The position numbers and the translations under genes are program-made. A stretch of DNA of 64,000 bases from Ligilactobacillus sp. WC1T17 (GTDB lineage: Bacteria; Bacillota; Bacilli; Lactobacillales; Lactobacillaceae). The stretch covers positions 1 to 64,000 of the forward strand of contig FOCC01000002.1 in assembly GCA_900110005.1 (NCBI GenBank), in the 5' to 3' direction. The stretch's first letter is position 1. Each line of letters starts with the position of its first letter. Positions 22,650 through 32,623 of the stretch are shown in pieces. A model generated the notes under the pieces. It saw only the letters and a program-made list of their open reading frames with translations, was not told where the DNA came from and searched no databases.

Positions 22650-23446
22650 TCATTTGCTTAAATATTTGTTAATTTCATTTACACCAGCTTGGTAATATAA
22701 CCACTGCGCTACTTCTTTATTGCTATACTGTGATTTGCTCATCGCCCAGCGCCCGAATTGATTTTCACCCGGTTGTTCAGCTTTCAAGTCGAGAATGTTT
22801 GCAATTCTACCAACTTTATTAGCAGTAATACCAAGTTCATCGCCGACTTCCTTTGCACTAAATTCTTTCTTCTGAATTTCTGGGATAAATTTTTCACCGG
22901 TCAGCTCAGTAGCAATATGAGCGAAAATTCTTTCACGAGCGCTATTTGAAGCCGTACCAGTTGCAACCTTGAAAAGTAAATTTGCTTTACGCGTTTTTGC
23001 ATTTTCTTCCATAATCGTTAATCGTTTGTTGGCAACCAGTGCTTTGTTGTCCGCCTTGATTGCCTGCCGCATGTTGAAATAGTTGTCAACCAACTCATCG
23101 TAAATTTCCCAAGCCTTGTCATCTTCAAGGATTTTAAGCAGCTTAGCATATCCACGTTCAGATAATAGATAAATGTTGTTAGAAGCATTGATTTGGTTTT
23201 GAGTAAATCCGCTATCCATCAAATTGATAGCGAAATTATTTCCCTTTAAATCGATACATCAATACCATCTTTAAATCTTTTTCTATTCATATTGATTGCT
23301 TGATTGATTTGGCGAACTTCTTTTCCGTGGATTACCGCAATATCCTTAACCAACATCGCTTTCTTATCTTCACCGAAACCACCTTCGATTCCAGTGAATT
23401 CAAAAGCACCAACCTTTTCCTTACCTAAAACTTTCAGTTCGTTCAT
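22650..23446 (-). pseudogene. Phage antirepressor (ORF6N/KilA-N type) split by a 1-nt frameshift
   Basis: Two adjacent reading frames give one protein. The first (23246-23446) has the ORF6N start: [37 protein letters not shown] and then stops. The second (22650 to about 23250) continues in another frame with [64 protein letters not shown], the conserved second half, followed by a C-terminal DNA-binding region ([22 protein letters not shown]). Inserting one base near 23254-23257 restores V-I-D-L-K. Antirepressors trigger induction by titrating CI, so loss would affect the lytic switch. Could also be a sequencing error. Confidence 0.8.
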
Positions 23447-23460
23447 TTTCTGATACCTCC

Positions 23461-23652
23461 TTAGCTAATCTTGAAATCAGAAATAATTTTCAAAATAATC
23501 TGATTTCCTCTTGGGTTCTTTTTTCGCCCTGACAGATAGTCAGCTAAATCTTGCTTAGCCACACCGTACATCACAGCTAGACTACTGATTGATATATCGT
23601 TGTCAGATAGATACTTGATAATTTTTTCTCGTCCGTTCAGTGTTTCGGGCAT
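23461..23652 (-). CDS. Cro-like repressor
   Basis: 63-residue XRE-type helix-turn-helix protein: EKIIKYLSDNDISISSLAVMYGVAKQDLADYLSGRKKNPRGNQIILKIISDF. It is the first gene of the leftward early operon, divergent from the CI gene, which makes it the Cro equivalent. A GAAAGGATG ribosome-binding site precedes the ATG. Its promoter and an operator-like palindrome lie at 23718-23746. Confidence 0.82.
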   Translation of the reverse strand: MPETLNGREKIIKYLSDNDISISSLAVMYGVAKQDLADYLSGRKKNPRGNQIILKIISDFKIS

Positions 23653-23717
23653 TTTTGTTCACATCCTTTCTTTATCCGTCCCGCCCTCCCGTAAGTCAAA
23701 ATGATAGAAATTTACAT

Positions 23718-23746
23718 AGAATATTTTTGTACAAAAATATTGACTA
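23718..23746 (-). promoter_or_regulatory. Early leftward promoter with operator palindrome
   Basis: Minus strand -35 TAGTCA (23741-23746), 17-bp spacer and -10 TATTCT (23718-23723). The spacer is filled by a perfect 20-bp palindrome ATATTTTTGTACAAAAATAT (23721-23740), where a bound repressor would block RNA polymerase. Confidence 0.6.
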
Positions 23747-23900
23747 ATAACCCACAATAATGTACTATTAAAGCGTAGTTAATAAGCACGACAAAACTAT
23801 CACTTAATATATTCTTGGCGGAATAATCGTGTTTTTATCGTTGCTTTTTTCTATCAATCTCACTTACAAGAATGAGTATAACCCATAATAATGTGATAGT
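23747..23900. repeat. Repeated operator-like sites between cro and cI
   Basis: ATAACCCA-C/T-AATAATGT occurs at 23747-23768 and again at 23878-23899, 131 bp apart in the same orientation. In addition ACTATCAC (23796-23803) is the inverse of GTGATAGT (23893-23900). Such repeats between divergent repressor genes are typical CI/Cro operators. No gene lies here. Confidence 0.55.
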
Positions 23901-23969
23901 CAACAAAATTATCCAATTATTTTATACTTTTTCTTGCAAACGCTTATGGAAAGGACGTTAGTTGCTATT

Positions 23970-24356
23970 ATGACAATACTTGAACGTATCCAAGAGCTTG
24001 CACAGAAAAAAGATAAGAACTTAAAAGAAGTATCTTTAGAACTTGGTTTTAGTAAAAATTATTTATACTCTCTAAAAAAGCAAGCTCCTTCATCAGATAA
24101 ACTTTCAAAACTTGCCGACTATTTTGGGGTATCTACAGACTATCTTTTAGGCAGAACAGACGATAAGGCTTCGCTGTCTCCAAAAGAAATCGAAGATATT
24201 GGTCAGATGGCCGACAGGATGATAAACGGTCTCGAGTCTGAAAACAGTGTAAATTTTTATGGGGAGCCGATGAGCGATGAGGACAAGGCTAGCTTAAAGA
24301 CTGCCTTGTTAGTGGCATTAGAGATGAATAAAAAGAGAAGTAAGCAAAAGGATTGA
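23970..24356 (+). CDS. Phage CI-like repressor
   Basis: About 128 residues. XRE helix-turn-helix at the N-terminus (TILERIQELAQKKDKNLKEVSLELGFSKNYLYSLKKQAPSSDKLSKLADYFGVSTDYLLGR), then an acidic helical C-terminus; there is no LexA-like peptidase domain. Repressors of this type are inactivated by the adjacent ImmA-type metalloprotease rather than by self-cleavage. Start taken at ATG 23970, preceded by AAGGACG about 12 nt upstream; an ATG at 23946 has no site. Its stop overlaps an ATG for immA (TGATG). Confidence 0.88.
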   Translation: MTILERIQELAQKKDKNLKEVSLELGFSKNYLYSLKKQAPSSDKLSKLADYFGVSTDYLLGRTDDKASLSPKEIEDIGQMADRMINGLESENSVNFYGEPMSDEDKASLKTALLVALEMNKKRSKQKD

Positions 24357-24787
24357 TGCTGCTTGGATATTAAAAAGAAGTCAATTACTTGGTTGACAGT
24401 TGTGGAACTACTGACCCTGCTAATCTGATTAAAGAAACAGGTGCGTGCATAGTTGATACTATAGATTTGCCAGACAGCACTTTAGGAATGACTGTTAGCA
24501 GCTATGGACAAACTACCATGCTTATCAGTCCTAAACTGGAATACCCCAAAAAAGATTTTGTCTTGGCGCATGAGCTTGGACATATTATACTCCACTCGGG
24601 AGAATCTACGACGTTCTTCAGACGATTGGAATCCAGTACGCAGGTGTCTAAAATTGAGGCTGAGGCTAACGAGTTCGCATTGGCTTTATTGCTGAAAAAA
24701 GTTGATGTCAGTCCTGACTTTAACGCACTGGATTTTGTTAGATCTTATCAACTGTCAGATTGCATGGTAAACTTTATAAAACCGTAA
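24356..24787 (+). pseudogene. ImmA/IrrE-type metalloprotease with an early stop
   Basis: Zinc metalloprotease that cleaves the CI repressor during induction. The body is intact: VLAHELGHIILHSG is the HExxH site and EAEANEFALALLL the third ligand region. The natural start is probably ATG 24356, coupled to the cI stop as TGATG, but its frame has TAA at 24371-24373 after five codons, before KEVNYLVDSCGTTDPANLIKETGA. Restart at TTG 24389 would give 132 residues but has only a weak ribosome-binding site. So the gene is either crippled, poorly expressed or affected by a sequence error. C-terminus is short for the family. Confidence 0.75.
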
Positions 24788-24799
24788 GGAGGTAAAAAT

Positions 24800-24886
24800 A
24801 TGGGATTTTTTGATAGTTTTAAAGCTGACGTTGCGAAAATGCAAAAAGCAGCTAAGAAGAAGACAAAAGAATTATACGTGGAATAA
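24800..24886 (+). CDS. 28-residue basic amphipathic protein
   Basis: ATG 24800 follows AAGGAGGTAAAAAT, the best ribosome-binding site in the neighbourhood. The product is MGFFDSFKADVAKMQKAAKK plus a short tail, an amphipathic Lys-rich helix. It sits between immA and the membrane protein gene. Strong translation signals argue for a real microprotein; no function recognised. Confidence 0.55.
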   Translation: MGFFDSFKADVAKMQKAAKKKTKELYVE

Positions 24887-24997
24887 TTAAAGGTTATTTA
24901 GAAAGTTAATTGCACATACATTAAAACCGGTAGCAATCTTAACTTCCAATAAACAAAATAAAAACTAAGGATTTATTATTAACTAGGAGGATTTTTT

Positions 24998-25777
24998 ATG
25001 ATTACTTTTTTATCAATATTATTTTTTGTAGGGATGCTAATTTTTATAGTTGGTCTAGGTTGGCTAATTTTTTCTTTAATTAAAAAATCTAAGAATTTTA
25101 AAGTACCCGCTATACTCATGACTATCGGTGCAGTATGTGCAATATCTACATTTTTCATTCCTTTTAACGATACTAATACTTCATCGACATCCCAAGATAG
25201 TTCTACCGTCTCCGATGAGGAGGATTATGAAGAGGAAGATGAGGAGGAAGATAGTGACGCTATAGACAACTCATCTTCAAGTTCTAGTTCATCATCGTCA
25301 GCAGAGTCTTCATCCTCTATTGATTACACTGCAGAACTAAAAGCTGCGGTCACTTCTACAATGACTAAAGACTCCTATCAAAATATTGAAGATGGAGTCT
25401 TAGAAGCTGCTAAGGTCGATGATGTTAACGACAATAGCAGCGAAACTCCATATGCGCTTAAACGGTTCGACTCACGCACTAAGAACCTCCAACGTTTACA
25501 GAAGCAGAATAATAAAATTTTAAAAGAAGAGAAAGCTAACTTAGATAGTGAGCATTACTCACAGTTATCAAACTACACGAAGTCCGTCAATAATTATCTT
25601 GAAACACTTTATGACTATGCTATTGAATACCAAACTGATGTACCTTCACTAAACAACCCTAATACTACATCTGACACTGCAGAAACGCTACGTGCGTCGT
25701 TGCAAGAAAAGAAAGATGCTTTTGATCAAGCAAAGCAAACTTGGATACAATCTTATGATTCCATCGTTAACCAATAG
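24998..25777 (+). CDS. Prophage membrane protein with Ser/Asp/Glu-rich linker; possible immunity or exclusion factor
   Basis: 259 residues: two hydrophobic helices (about 2-28 and 37-55), an acidic and serine-rich linker (residues about 58-108, with long D/E and S runs), then a helical exported domain (about 110-259). The AGGAGG ribosome-binding site is strong. No known domain recognised. It lies in the lysogeny module between repressor/protease and integrase, the usual home of superinfection exclusion and lysogenic conversion genes, so a surface role is plausible but unproven. Base composition is AT-richer than the replication genes. Confidence 0.72.
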   Translation: MITFLSILFFVGMLIFIVGLGWLIFSLIKKSKNFKVPAILMTIGAVCAISTFFIPFNDTNTSSTSQDSSTVSDEEDYEEEDEEEDSDAIDNSSSSSSSSSSAESSSSIDYTAELKAAVTSTMTKDSYQNIEDGVLEAAKVDDVNDNSSETPYALKRFDSRTKNLQRLQKQNNKILKEEKANLDSEHYSQLSNYTKSVNNYLETLYDYAIEYQTDVPSLNNPNTTSDTAETLRASLQEKKDAFDQAKQTWIQSYDSIVNQ

Positions 25778-25788
25778 GAGATATAATT

Positions 25789-26979
25789 ATGTGGATCGAG
25801 AACAGAGAGGTTCTAGTCAATGGAAAACTTGAAAAGCGATACTGCTTTGTCGAGCGTTACAAATCAACTTTGACTGGGAAATATCGCAAGGTTTCTGTAA
25901 CGTATGGAAAGAAAACACCGCAAGTAGTAAAAGCAGCTACACAAGAATTAGAGCGCAAGATCAATAAGGCATTAGCTGAAGAAAGTGAATTTGTTCAAAC
26001 CGCAACACTTTCGCAAGTGTCAACTGCCTTTTTAGAGCAGTATCAAAAGCGGGTCCAACCTAGCACTTATAAAAATGGTGCATTGTTTATCAAAAAATTT
26101 GTCGATGATTTTGGTCATGACACTATCATAAGCAATATTTCACAACGAAGTCTAAATCGTTACTTCAACGACATGTTATATAACAACGAACGAGATCTGA
26201 CAAATGGAACTGTTCGAGCTATAAAAAATAAAGTGTCTGTCTTGTTTGATTTTGCTGTAACATATGGATATTTAAAAGATAATAATATCAAAAAGGTCAA
26301 GATCGAATGGAAAAATGAAAATGCTCGTAAAAGAAATCAAATAGAAAATAAGTATTTGACGCAAGATGAGTATAGAAAGATAATTGACGATTGTTTGATA
26401 AATGGTGCAGATCACTATGCTGATGTCTTCAAGCTGCAATACTTGACTGGCATGCGCTTTGGCGAGGCGTCTGGCTTACGTGTTCAAGACGTGATCAAAG
26501 AAAACGGTAAAACTTATCTTGATATTAACCATTCACTTGTTTTCTTGAGTTCTCCATCACGTTACTATCTATCAGATTCTACTAAGACTTTTGCAGGGAT
26601 GCGTAAAATAATCTTATCCCCTGAAGCTACAAAGATCGTTGAAAGACATATGTGTAACAAAGATCTAGATGCATTACTGTTTGCTTATAATCCATCAGCG
26701 CCCCATTTTGCTGATCAAAAGCCACTCAACATCAACAACGCAAATACTATGCTAAAGCGCATAATTGAACGTCAGAAAATAGATAAAGATGTTACTACAC
26801 ACTATTTCAGACATACACATGTTTCGGTACTTGCTGATATGGATGTTCCTTTACGTGTGATCAAAGATCGCATTGGGCATGCTGACACAAACATCACAGA
26901 AAAAATCTATATGCACGTGACTAAAAAGGCACGTCAAGACTTTGAAGCTAAGATAGCTCAAATTGATAATTTTCTGTGA
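25789..26979 (+). CDS. Tyrosine-type phage integrase
   Basis: 396-residue site-specific recombinase. An N-terminal arm-binding domain (residues 1-60), a SAM-like core-binding domain (about 65-165) and a catalytic domain with R in YLTGMRFGEASGL, H-x-x-R in THYFRHTHVS, H in RIGHADTN and the nucleophile Tyr in EKIYMHVTKKA. Inserts and excises the prophage. It is the last prophage gene before polC, so the right attachment site should lie within the next 114 bp. Confidence 0.97.
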   Translation: MWIENREVLVNGKLEKRYCFVERYKSTLTGKYRKVSVTYGKKTPQVVKAATQELERKINKALAEESEFVQTATLSQVSTAFLEQYQKRVQPSTYKNGALFIKKFVDDFGHDTIISNISQRSLNRYFNDMLYNNERDLTNGTVRAIKNKVSVLFDFAVTYGYLKDNNIKKVKIEWKNENARKRNQIENKYLTQDEYRKIIDDCLINGADHYADVFKLQYLTGMRFGEASGLRVQDVIKENGKTYLDINHSLVFLSSPSRYYLSDSTKTFAGMRKIILSPEATKIVERHMCNKDLDALLFAYNPSAPHFADQKPLNINNANTMLKRIIERQKIDKDVTTHYFRHTHVSVLADMDVPLRVIKDRIGHADTNITEKIYMHVTKKARQDFEAKIAQIDNFL

Positions 26980-26980
26980 T

Positions 26981-27009
26981 AAAAAAGCGATACCTGTTAC
27001 AGTATCGCT
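26981..27009 (-). terminator. Terminator between integrase and polC
   Basis: Eight-bp stem AGCGATAC (26986-26993) with GTATCGCT (27002-27009), 8-nt loop, followed on the minus strand by six T. It would stop polC transcription before it runs antisense into the integrase gene; on the plus strand a CAAAATTTTT tail gives weaker termination for the integrase. Confidence 0.75.
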
Positions 27010-27093
27010 CAAAATTTTTGCCCATTTGTTGCCCATTTGAAAAATAGACATCCCATTTATTAAATTTACCTAATCTTCAAAAACGTTGATATA
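27010..27093. other. Probable attachment-site region with short tandem repeats
   Basis: Two adjacent 11-bp copies of TTGCCCATTTG (27018-27028, 27029-27039) and a further CCCATTT at 27052-27058 lie between the integrase and polC stop codons. Similar GCCCA repeats next to Gram-positive phage integrases are thought to be integrase arm sites. The att core itself cannot be defined without the other prophage end. Confidence 0.5.
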
Positions 27094-30000
27094 TCAGAAA
27101 TCATCGAACAAATTAAGCTGATTGGAATTCGACAATCCGTCCAAAACATGGTTTTCTGTCATAAAATCAATCAATGTTGCCGACACTTTGCCGCGTTCAC
27201 TTAAATCCTGTTTAGAAATAAACGGCTTTTCGGCACGAGCTGCCACAATCTGCTTAGCAACATTATCGCCTAGGCCTGGAATAGCGGAAAATGGTGCCAA
27301 CAAAGCATCCCCGTCAATCAGCCAATCTGAAGCATCGGAACGCTCTAAATCAACCATTTTAAACTTAAAGCCGCGTTCCAACATTTCATTGGCCAATTCC
27401 AACACTGTCAAGAGATTCTTTTCCTTAGTGGAAGCATCATTGCCTTTACTATTGATTTCTTGCATTCTAGCTTTGACTGATTTTTTGCCATTGGCCATCG
27501 CTACTAAATCAAAATCATCTGCTCTAACAGAGAAATAGGCTGAATAATAAATCAAAGGATAATACACTTTGAAGTAGGCAATCCGTAAAGCCATCAGCAC
27601 ATAAGCTGCGGCGTGAGCCTTCGGGAACATATATTTAATCTTCAAACAAGCACCAATATACCATTCCGGTACATTAGCTTCCCGCATTTTAGCCTGCCAT
27701 TCATCAGGAATTCCCCGGCCCTTACGCACATGTTCCATAATCTTAAAGGCCAAATCACTTTCGACACCCATATGAATTAAATCCATCATAATATCATCAC
27801 GACAGCCGATAACTTGCGGCATGGTAACTGTCCCATTTTGAATTAATTCTTCAGCATTGCCTAACCAAACATCTGTCCCGTGTGACAGACCGGAAATTTT
27901 CAGCAATTCCGCAAAAGTCTTGGGTTTCGTTTCTTCCAGCATACCGCGGACAAATCTGGTACCAAATTCAGGTACCCCTAAAGTCCCCGTTTTAGATTGA
28001 ATCTGCTCTTCAGTAACACCTAAAATATCGGTCCCGGAAAAAAGCGCCATCACACCTGGGTCATCAGTTGGAATACTCTTAGGTTCAATGCCTGACAAGT
28101 CTTGCAGCATTCTGATCATCGTTGGATCATCATGACCAAGGCAATCAAGTTTTAAGATATTATCGTGGATTGAGTGGAAATCAAAGTGCGTGGTCCGCCA
28201 AGCTGCGGTCATATCATCAGCCGGATATTGAATTGGTGTAAAATCATAAATATCCATATAATCCGGCACAACCAAAATTCCGGCCGGGTGCTGGCCTGTG
28301 GTCCGTTTAACCCCGGTAGCACCTTTGGCTAAACGATCAACTTCAGCCGACCGCAAAGTCAAATCATGCTCCCGCTCATAGGCTTTCACATAGCCATAAG
28401 CCGTCTTATCAGCTACTGTACCGATGGTTCCGGCCCTAAACACATTATTTTCCCCAAATAAAACTTTAGTGTAATTATGCGCCACCGGCTGGTAATCGCC
28501 TGAAAAGTTCAAATCGATATCAGGCACTTTATTCCCCTTAAAACCTAAGAAAGTTTCGAAAGGAATTTCTTGGCCGTCTTTAACTAAAGGTGTTTGACAT
28601 TCAGGACAATTCTTATCCGGCAAATCATAACCGCTGCCGTATTCGCCTTTAGTGAAAAATTCCGACCATTTGCACTTAGGACACCGGTAGTGGGGAGGCA
28701 GTGGGTTGACCTCGGTAATTCCTGTCATCGTCGCCACCAAGCTGGACCCAACCGATCCACGGGAACCAACCAAGTAACCGTCTTTGTTTGACTTGTACAC
28801 TAATTTTTGTGAAATCAGGTAAATAACCGAAAAGCCGTTACCGATGATTGACTTTAATTCTTTATCTAACCGTTCCTGCACCAATTTAGGCAAAGGATTG
28901 CCATACAATTCATGGGCTTTATTCATGGTCAAATTGCGGATATCATCCTCAGCCCCAGGCATTTTAGGCGTATAAAGCTTATCTTTAACCGGCGTAATTT
29001 CATCACACATATCCGCCACTTGGTTAGGATCATCAACAACCACTTTTTGAGCTAATTTTGGCCCTAAGAAGGCAAAATCATTGAGCATTTCATCAGTCGT
29101 TCTAAAATGCGCATCAGGTAAATTCTTTAACTTATTTAATGGATTGGCCCCGCTTTGCGAGCTAATCAAAATTTTGCGATAAATTGCATCTTCAGGATTC
29201 ATAAAGTGCACATCACCACTGGCAACCACAGGAATATCTAATTCTTGGCCTAATTTAATCATCTTTTGGATGATATCTTCTAATTCACTATCATCCTTGA
29301 CTAATTCCCGTTCAAATAATGGTTCATATAAGGCTTTAGGCTGAATTTCCAAATAGTCATAATATTTGGCTTTAGCTTTAGCAGCTTCGTAACCCTTTTG
29401 CATCATCGCCGTGAAAACTTCCCCACTGGCACACGCCGAACCCACTAGTAAACCTTCGCGATACTCATCCAGTACCGACCGTGGAACCCGCGCTACCCGA
29501 TAAAAGTGGTTGACCATTGAATCTGAAACCAGTTTAAACAAATTTTTCAATCCAGCTTGCGTTTTAGCCAGCACGACAGCATGAAACGGGTGCTGCTGTT
29601 TATAGGTTTCAAGTTGCACAGCATGCAAGTTGAAATCATCATGGTATAAAATATTAAACTGCTCCCGTGCATCCTTTAACATCTTAAAAAAGATATACCC
29701 CGTGGCTTCCGCATCATAAATAGCCCGGTGGTGGTGTTCTAATTCAACTTTGAGTCTTTTAGCCAACGTATCCAAGGTAAAACGTTTCATGTCAGGATAT
29801 AAAATCCGCCCTAAAGGCAGGGTATCCAGCCATGGTTCACTAATTTCTGGCATATTATGCCTACGATAGCCGGTGTTCATAAAGTCCACGTCAAAAGTAG
29901 CATTGTGTCCAACGATAATGCAATCTTTGCAAAAATCACGGAACATTTGGAACACTTCAGCTTCACTTTTGGAGCCTTTAACCATTTCATCGGTAATGTG

Positions 30001-31434
30001 GGTTAAATTAATGGTCGTTTGCGATAAGGGATGGCCTGGGTCGATAAATTCTTCAAATTCAGCAATTTTTTCACCATCCCGCATCTTAACAGCTGCCAGT
30101 TCGATGACTTTATTATATTCAGCAGAAAGGCCCGTCGTTTCGGTATCAAAAATAACATATGTAGCATGTTTTAATTCCAAATGCTGTTCATTGTAGGCAA
30201 TCGGCTGGCTATCTTCAACCATGTTGACCTCTACACCATAAATAATTTTGACACCATTTTTTTGACCTGCCGCATGAGCTTCCGGAAAGGCCTGCAGTGT
30301 ACTGTGATCGGTAATAGCCAGAGCTTTTTGCCCCCATTTGGCTGCTTGTTTGACATAATCAGAAATTGAATTGGTTGCATCCATCATACTCATATTAGAA
30401 TGCAGGTGCAGTTCAACCCGCTTCGTTTCAGCGGTATCTTGGCGGCCTTCATGCTTAATTTCATTGATATCATAAGCATTAATGGTTAAATCGCGCATAT
30501 AAGAATCTTCTTGCACGCTTCCTCTTGCCTTAACCCATGTACCATCCTTAAATGCTTCAAAAACAGCAGCTTCTTCATCATTTTTGGAAAATTTTTTCAC
30601 AACAAAAGATGAAGAATAATCAGTCACCTTGAGTGTCAGTAACTTGCGGCCTGACCGCAACTCACGAACTTCATGGTCAAAAACATAGCCTTGAACCACT
30701 ACCGATCGTTCTTCTTCCAAGATATCTTTCATCTGGGTCACCGGTGCATCCGGAGAAATTTTCTTGCCAATCATAAGCGGTCCGTCACTGACGGTACCAA
30801 AAGTATCATGCTGTTCTTTTTGGGTATTTTTTTGTTTGATTGCCTCCAGGGCTTTTTTGGCCAATTCTACATCATTTTTGGCTTTTAACTTTTGAATTTC
30901 AGCCAGCTTGTCTTGCGCTTTTTGCTGGTCAACATAAGTTTTAAAGGTAAATTTAGGAAAGCCTGCCCGTATATAACCAGCTGTTAAAAGGTCCAACATT
31001 TTATTTTCCAAAAAATTTTTGACAACTTCGCTATTTAATAAAAGCGTAACCTGCCCATTTTGCAGCTGTGGCACTGTATCTTGCAGCATTTTCTGCAACA
31101 TATTGACCTTGCCGGGATCATCAGCATTTTCTACCACGTAATCCCAATAATCACGTAATTTGACATCGGTCATACGGGGGTTAGTGGTTTGAATAATCAG
31201 CTTCGTTTGACAAATAGGCTGAAAGGCGTGTTTCACTTGCATATTGAGTCTATTAAATGAAGCATAGGGCAAAATATCATTCAATTTCAGATAAAAGTCC
31301 CAACGCTTGGATTGTGTATGGACAGCGACCTTTTCAATCTCAGCGTCTTCAAATAACCCTGATTCATCAGCTTCGGCTTGCCACTTAATTTGTTCAAGCA
31401 GCTTTTGAAACATAGCTTTTTTATCAAGTCCCAC
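27094..31434 (-). CDS. polC: DNA polymerase III alpha subunit, PolC type
   Basis: 1446 residues, full length for PolC, the main replicative polymerase of low-GC Gram-positives. In order: N-terminal domain; OB fold near 235-340; PHP domain beginning [19 protein letters not shown]; an inserted DEDDh exonuclease ([32 protein letters not shown]); a zinc site (CPKCKWSEF...CPECQTP); and the polymerase core with [12 protein letters not shown]. In related genomes proS lies upstream and rimP downstream; here the upstream neighbour is a divergent patatin gene and downstream is the prophage, so the local order has changed. Confidence 0.97.
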   Translation of the reverse strand: MGLDKKAMFQKLLEQIKWQAEADESGLFEDAEIEKVAVHTQSKRWDFYLKLNDILPYASFNRLNMQVKHAFQPICQTKLIIQTTNPRMTDVKLRDYWDYVVENADDPGKVNMLQKMLQDTVPQLQNGQVTLLLNSEVVKNFLENKMLDLLTAGYIRAGFPKFTFKTYVDQQKAQDKLAEIQKLKAKNDVELAKKALEAIKQKNTQKEQHDTFGTVSDGPLMIGKKISPDAPVTQMKDILEEERSVVVQGYVFDHEVRELRSGRKLLTLKVTDYSSSFVVKKFSKNDEEAAVFEAFKDGTWVKARGSVQEDSYMRDLTINAYDINEIKHEGRQDTAETKRVELHLHSNMSMMDATNSISDYVKQAAKWGQKALAITDHSTLQAFPEAHAAGQKNGVKIIYGVEVNMVEDSQPIAYNEQHLELKHATYVIFDTETTGLSAEYNKVIELAAVKMRDGEKIAEFEEFIDPGHPLSQTTINLTHITDEMVKGSKSEAEVFQMFRDFCKDCIIVGHNATFDVDFMNTGYRRHNMPEISEPWLDTLPLGRILYPDMKRFTLDTLAKRLKVELEHHHRAIYDAEATGYIFFKMLKDAREQFNILYHDDFNLHAVQLETYKQQHPFHAVVLAKTQAGLKNLFKLVSDSMVNHFYRVARVPRSVLDEYREGLLVGSACASGEVFTAMMQKGYEAAKAKAKYYDYLEIQPKALYEPLFERELVKDDSELEDIIQKMIKLGQELDIPVVASGDVHFMNPEDAIYRKILISSQSGANPLNKLKNLPDAHFRTTDEMLNDFAFLGPKLAQKVVVDDPNQVADMCDEITPVKDKLYTPKMPGAEDDIRNLTMNKAHELYGNPLPKLVQERLDKELKSIIGNGFSVIYLISQKLVYKSNKDGYLVGSRGSVGSSLVATMTGITEVNPLPPHYRCPKCKWSEFFTKGEYGSGYDLPDKNCPECQTPLVKDGQEIPFETFLGFKGNKVPDIDLNFSGDYQPVAHNYTKVLFGENNVFRAGTIGTVADKTAYGYVKAYEREHDLTLRSAEVDRLAKGATGVKRTTGQHPAGILVVPDYMDIYDFTPIQYPADDMTAAWRTTHFDFHSIHDNILKLDCLGHDDPTMIRMLQDLSGIEPKSIPTDDPGVMALFSGTDILGVTEEQIQSKTGTLGVPEFGTRFVRGMLEETKPKTFAELLKISGLSHGTDVWLGNAEELIQNGTVTMPQVIGCRDDIMMDLIHMGVESDLAFKIMEHVRKGRGIPDEWQAKMREANVPEWYIGACLKIKYMFPKAHAAAYVLMALRIAYFKVYYPLIYYSAYFSVRADDFDLVAMANGKKSVKARMQEINSKGNDASTKEKNLLTVLELANEMLERGFKFKMVDLERSDASDWLIDGDALLAPFSAIPGLGDNVAKQIVAARAEKPFISKQDLSERGKVSATLIDFMTENHVLDGLSNSNQLNLFDDF

Positions 31435-31574
31435 TGTAATCTTCCTTTCTTAATATACTAACTTTTCAATTTTAACACAGGCGCTGGCTTTTAGTGAAAT
31501 TTTAAAGCTTCTTTTTAATATTAAAATTGCTAAAAATGCTATAATTAAATAAATTAGATGAGAGGGTTGAGACT

Positions 31575-32435
31575 ATGTATTATAACGCTGCACTTGTTTT
31601 AGAAGGCGGCGCCATGCGGGGATGTTATACCGCTGGTGTTTTAGATCAATTTATTAAAGATGATATTCAATTCCGCTGTGTCATCGGCGTTTCAGCCGGT
31701 TCTTTGGCGGGGGCAAATTACGTTTCCAAACAATATGGCCGTACTTTTGAAATCAACACTAAATATCGTGATGATAAAGACTACATTTCTCTGGGCCGGC
31801 TTTTCCACAAAGAAAGCATCATTAACTTAGATTACCTTTTCAATGACCACGGAACTTACTGGCATAACCTGGATGAAAATGCGTACAATTTAGCTGAAAC
31901 CGACTTTGTTATCGTTGCCACCAGCCTTAATACCGGTAAAAGGGTTGAATTTCACAAACCTAAAGTCGGCCGCGAACTGATTGATGCCTTAGAGGCTTCT
32001 TCTTCGATGCCGATCATTTCAAAGCCTAAAAAGACGTCACAGGGATACTGCTTAGACGGCGGGATTGCTGACTCTATTCCTTACGATTTAGCTAAAGAAT
32101 TAGGTTTTGACAAGGTCGTCGTTATCCGGACCAGAGACCGCGAGTACCGCAAGAAACCGACTAATAAAGCAGTTGCTACAGCCATTGAAATGGAATTTAA
32201 AAAATACCCTGCCTTTTGTAAACAAGTCATTAACCGGCCTGAAAATTATAACAATCAGGTTAAAATGATTAACCGCTTAGAACAAACTGGCGACATCTTC
32301 TGTATCGCTCCTAAAGGTCCCGTTAAAGTCGGCCGCTTAGAACGAAACACTAAAAAATTAACTGAGTTATACGAAAGTGGCCTTAAAGATGCCCATGACG
32401 TCCACAATCAACTCATCTCCTATTTAACCAAGTAA
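31575..32435 (+). CDS. Patatin-like phospholipase family protein
   Basis: 286-residue patatin-fold serine hydrolase. The oxyanion loop is LEGGAMRGCYTAGVLDQF, the nucleophile Ser is in GVSAGS, and the catalytic Asp in CLDGGIADSIPY, so the Ser-Asp dyad is complete. Bacterial members of this RssA/YjjU-like group are thought to hydrolyse lipids or acyl esters; the substrate is unknown. GAGAGGG lies upstream of the ATG and a TATAAT -10 at about 31540. It is divergent from polC. Confidence 0.92.
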   Translation: MYYNAALVLEGGAMRGCYTAGVLDQFIKDDIQFRCVIGVSAGSLAGANYVSKQYGRTFEINTKYRDDKDYISLGRLFHKESIINLDYLFNDHGTYWHNLDENAYNLAETDFVIVATSLNTGKRVEFHKPKVGRELIDALEASSSMPIISKPKKTSQGYCLDGGIADSIPYDLAKELGFDKVVVIRTRDREYRKKPTNKAVATAIEMEFKKYPAFCKQVINRPENYNNQVKMINRLEQTGDIFCIAPKGPVKVGRLERNTKKLTELYESGLKDAHDVHNQLISYLTK

Positions 32436-32465
32436 AGTTTGATTTAAATTTTTCTATGCTTTTGG

Positions 32466-32494
32466 TTGACATGCCTTGCGGTTAGTTATATAAT
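32466..32494 (+). promoter_or_regulatory. Consensus promoter of the tRNA-Arg gene
   Basis: TTGACA (32466-32471), 17-bp spacer, TATAAT (32489-32494): both hexamers perfect. The tRNA begins 16 nt after the -10. Confidence 0.9.
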
Positions 32495-32509
32495 AAATAA
32501 CGTTGTGAT

Positions 32510-32583
32510 GGTTCGGTAGCTCAGCTGGATAGAGCATCCGCCTTCTAAGCGGACGGTCGTGAGTTCGAATCTCACCCGAATCA
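32510..32583 (+). tRNA. tRNA-Arg, anticodon TCT
   Basis: A 74-nt cloverleaf: acceptor GGTTCGG with CCGAATC (one G-U pair) and discriminator A, D arm GCTC...GAGC, anticodon stem CCGCC/GGCGG-type pairing around CTTCTAA giving anticodon TCT, and T arm GTGAG-TTCGAAT-CTCAC. CCA is not encoded. It decodes AGA (and AGG) arginine codons. Own promoter and terminator make it a single-gene unit. Confidence 0.96.
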
Positions 32584-32593
32584 TAACTTCGTG

Positions 32594-32618
32594 CCAGGCC
32601 TTGTGCCTGGTTTTTTTT
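32594..32618 (+). terminator. Terminator of tRNA-Arg
   Basis: CCAGGC (32594-32599) and GCCTGG (32605-32610) around a 5-nt loop, then eight T. Confidence 0.9.
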
Positions 32619-32623
32619 ATATA

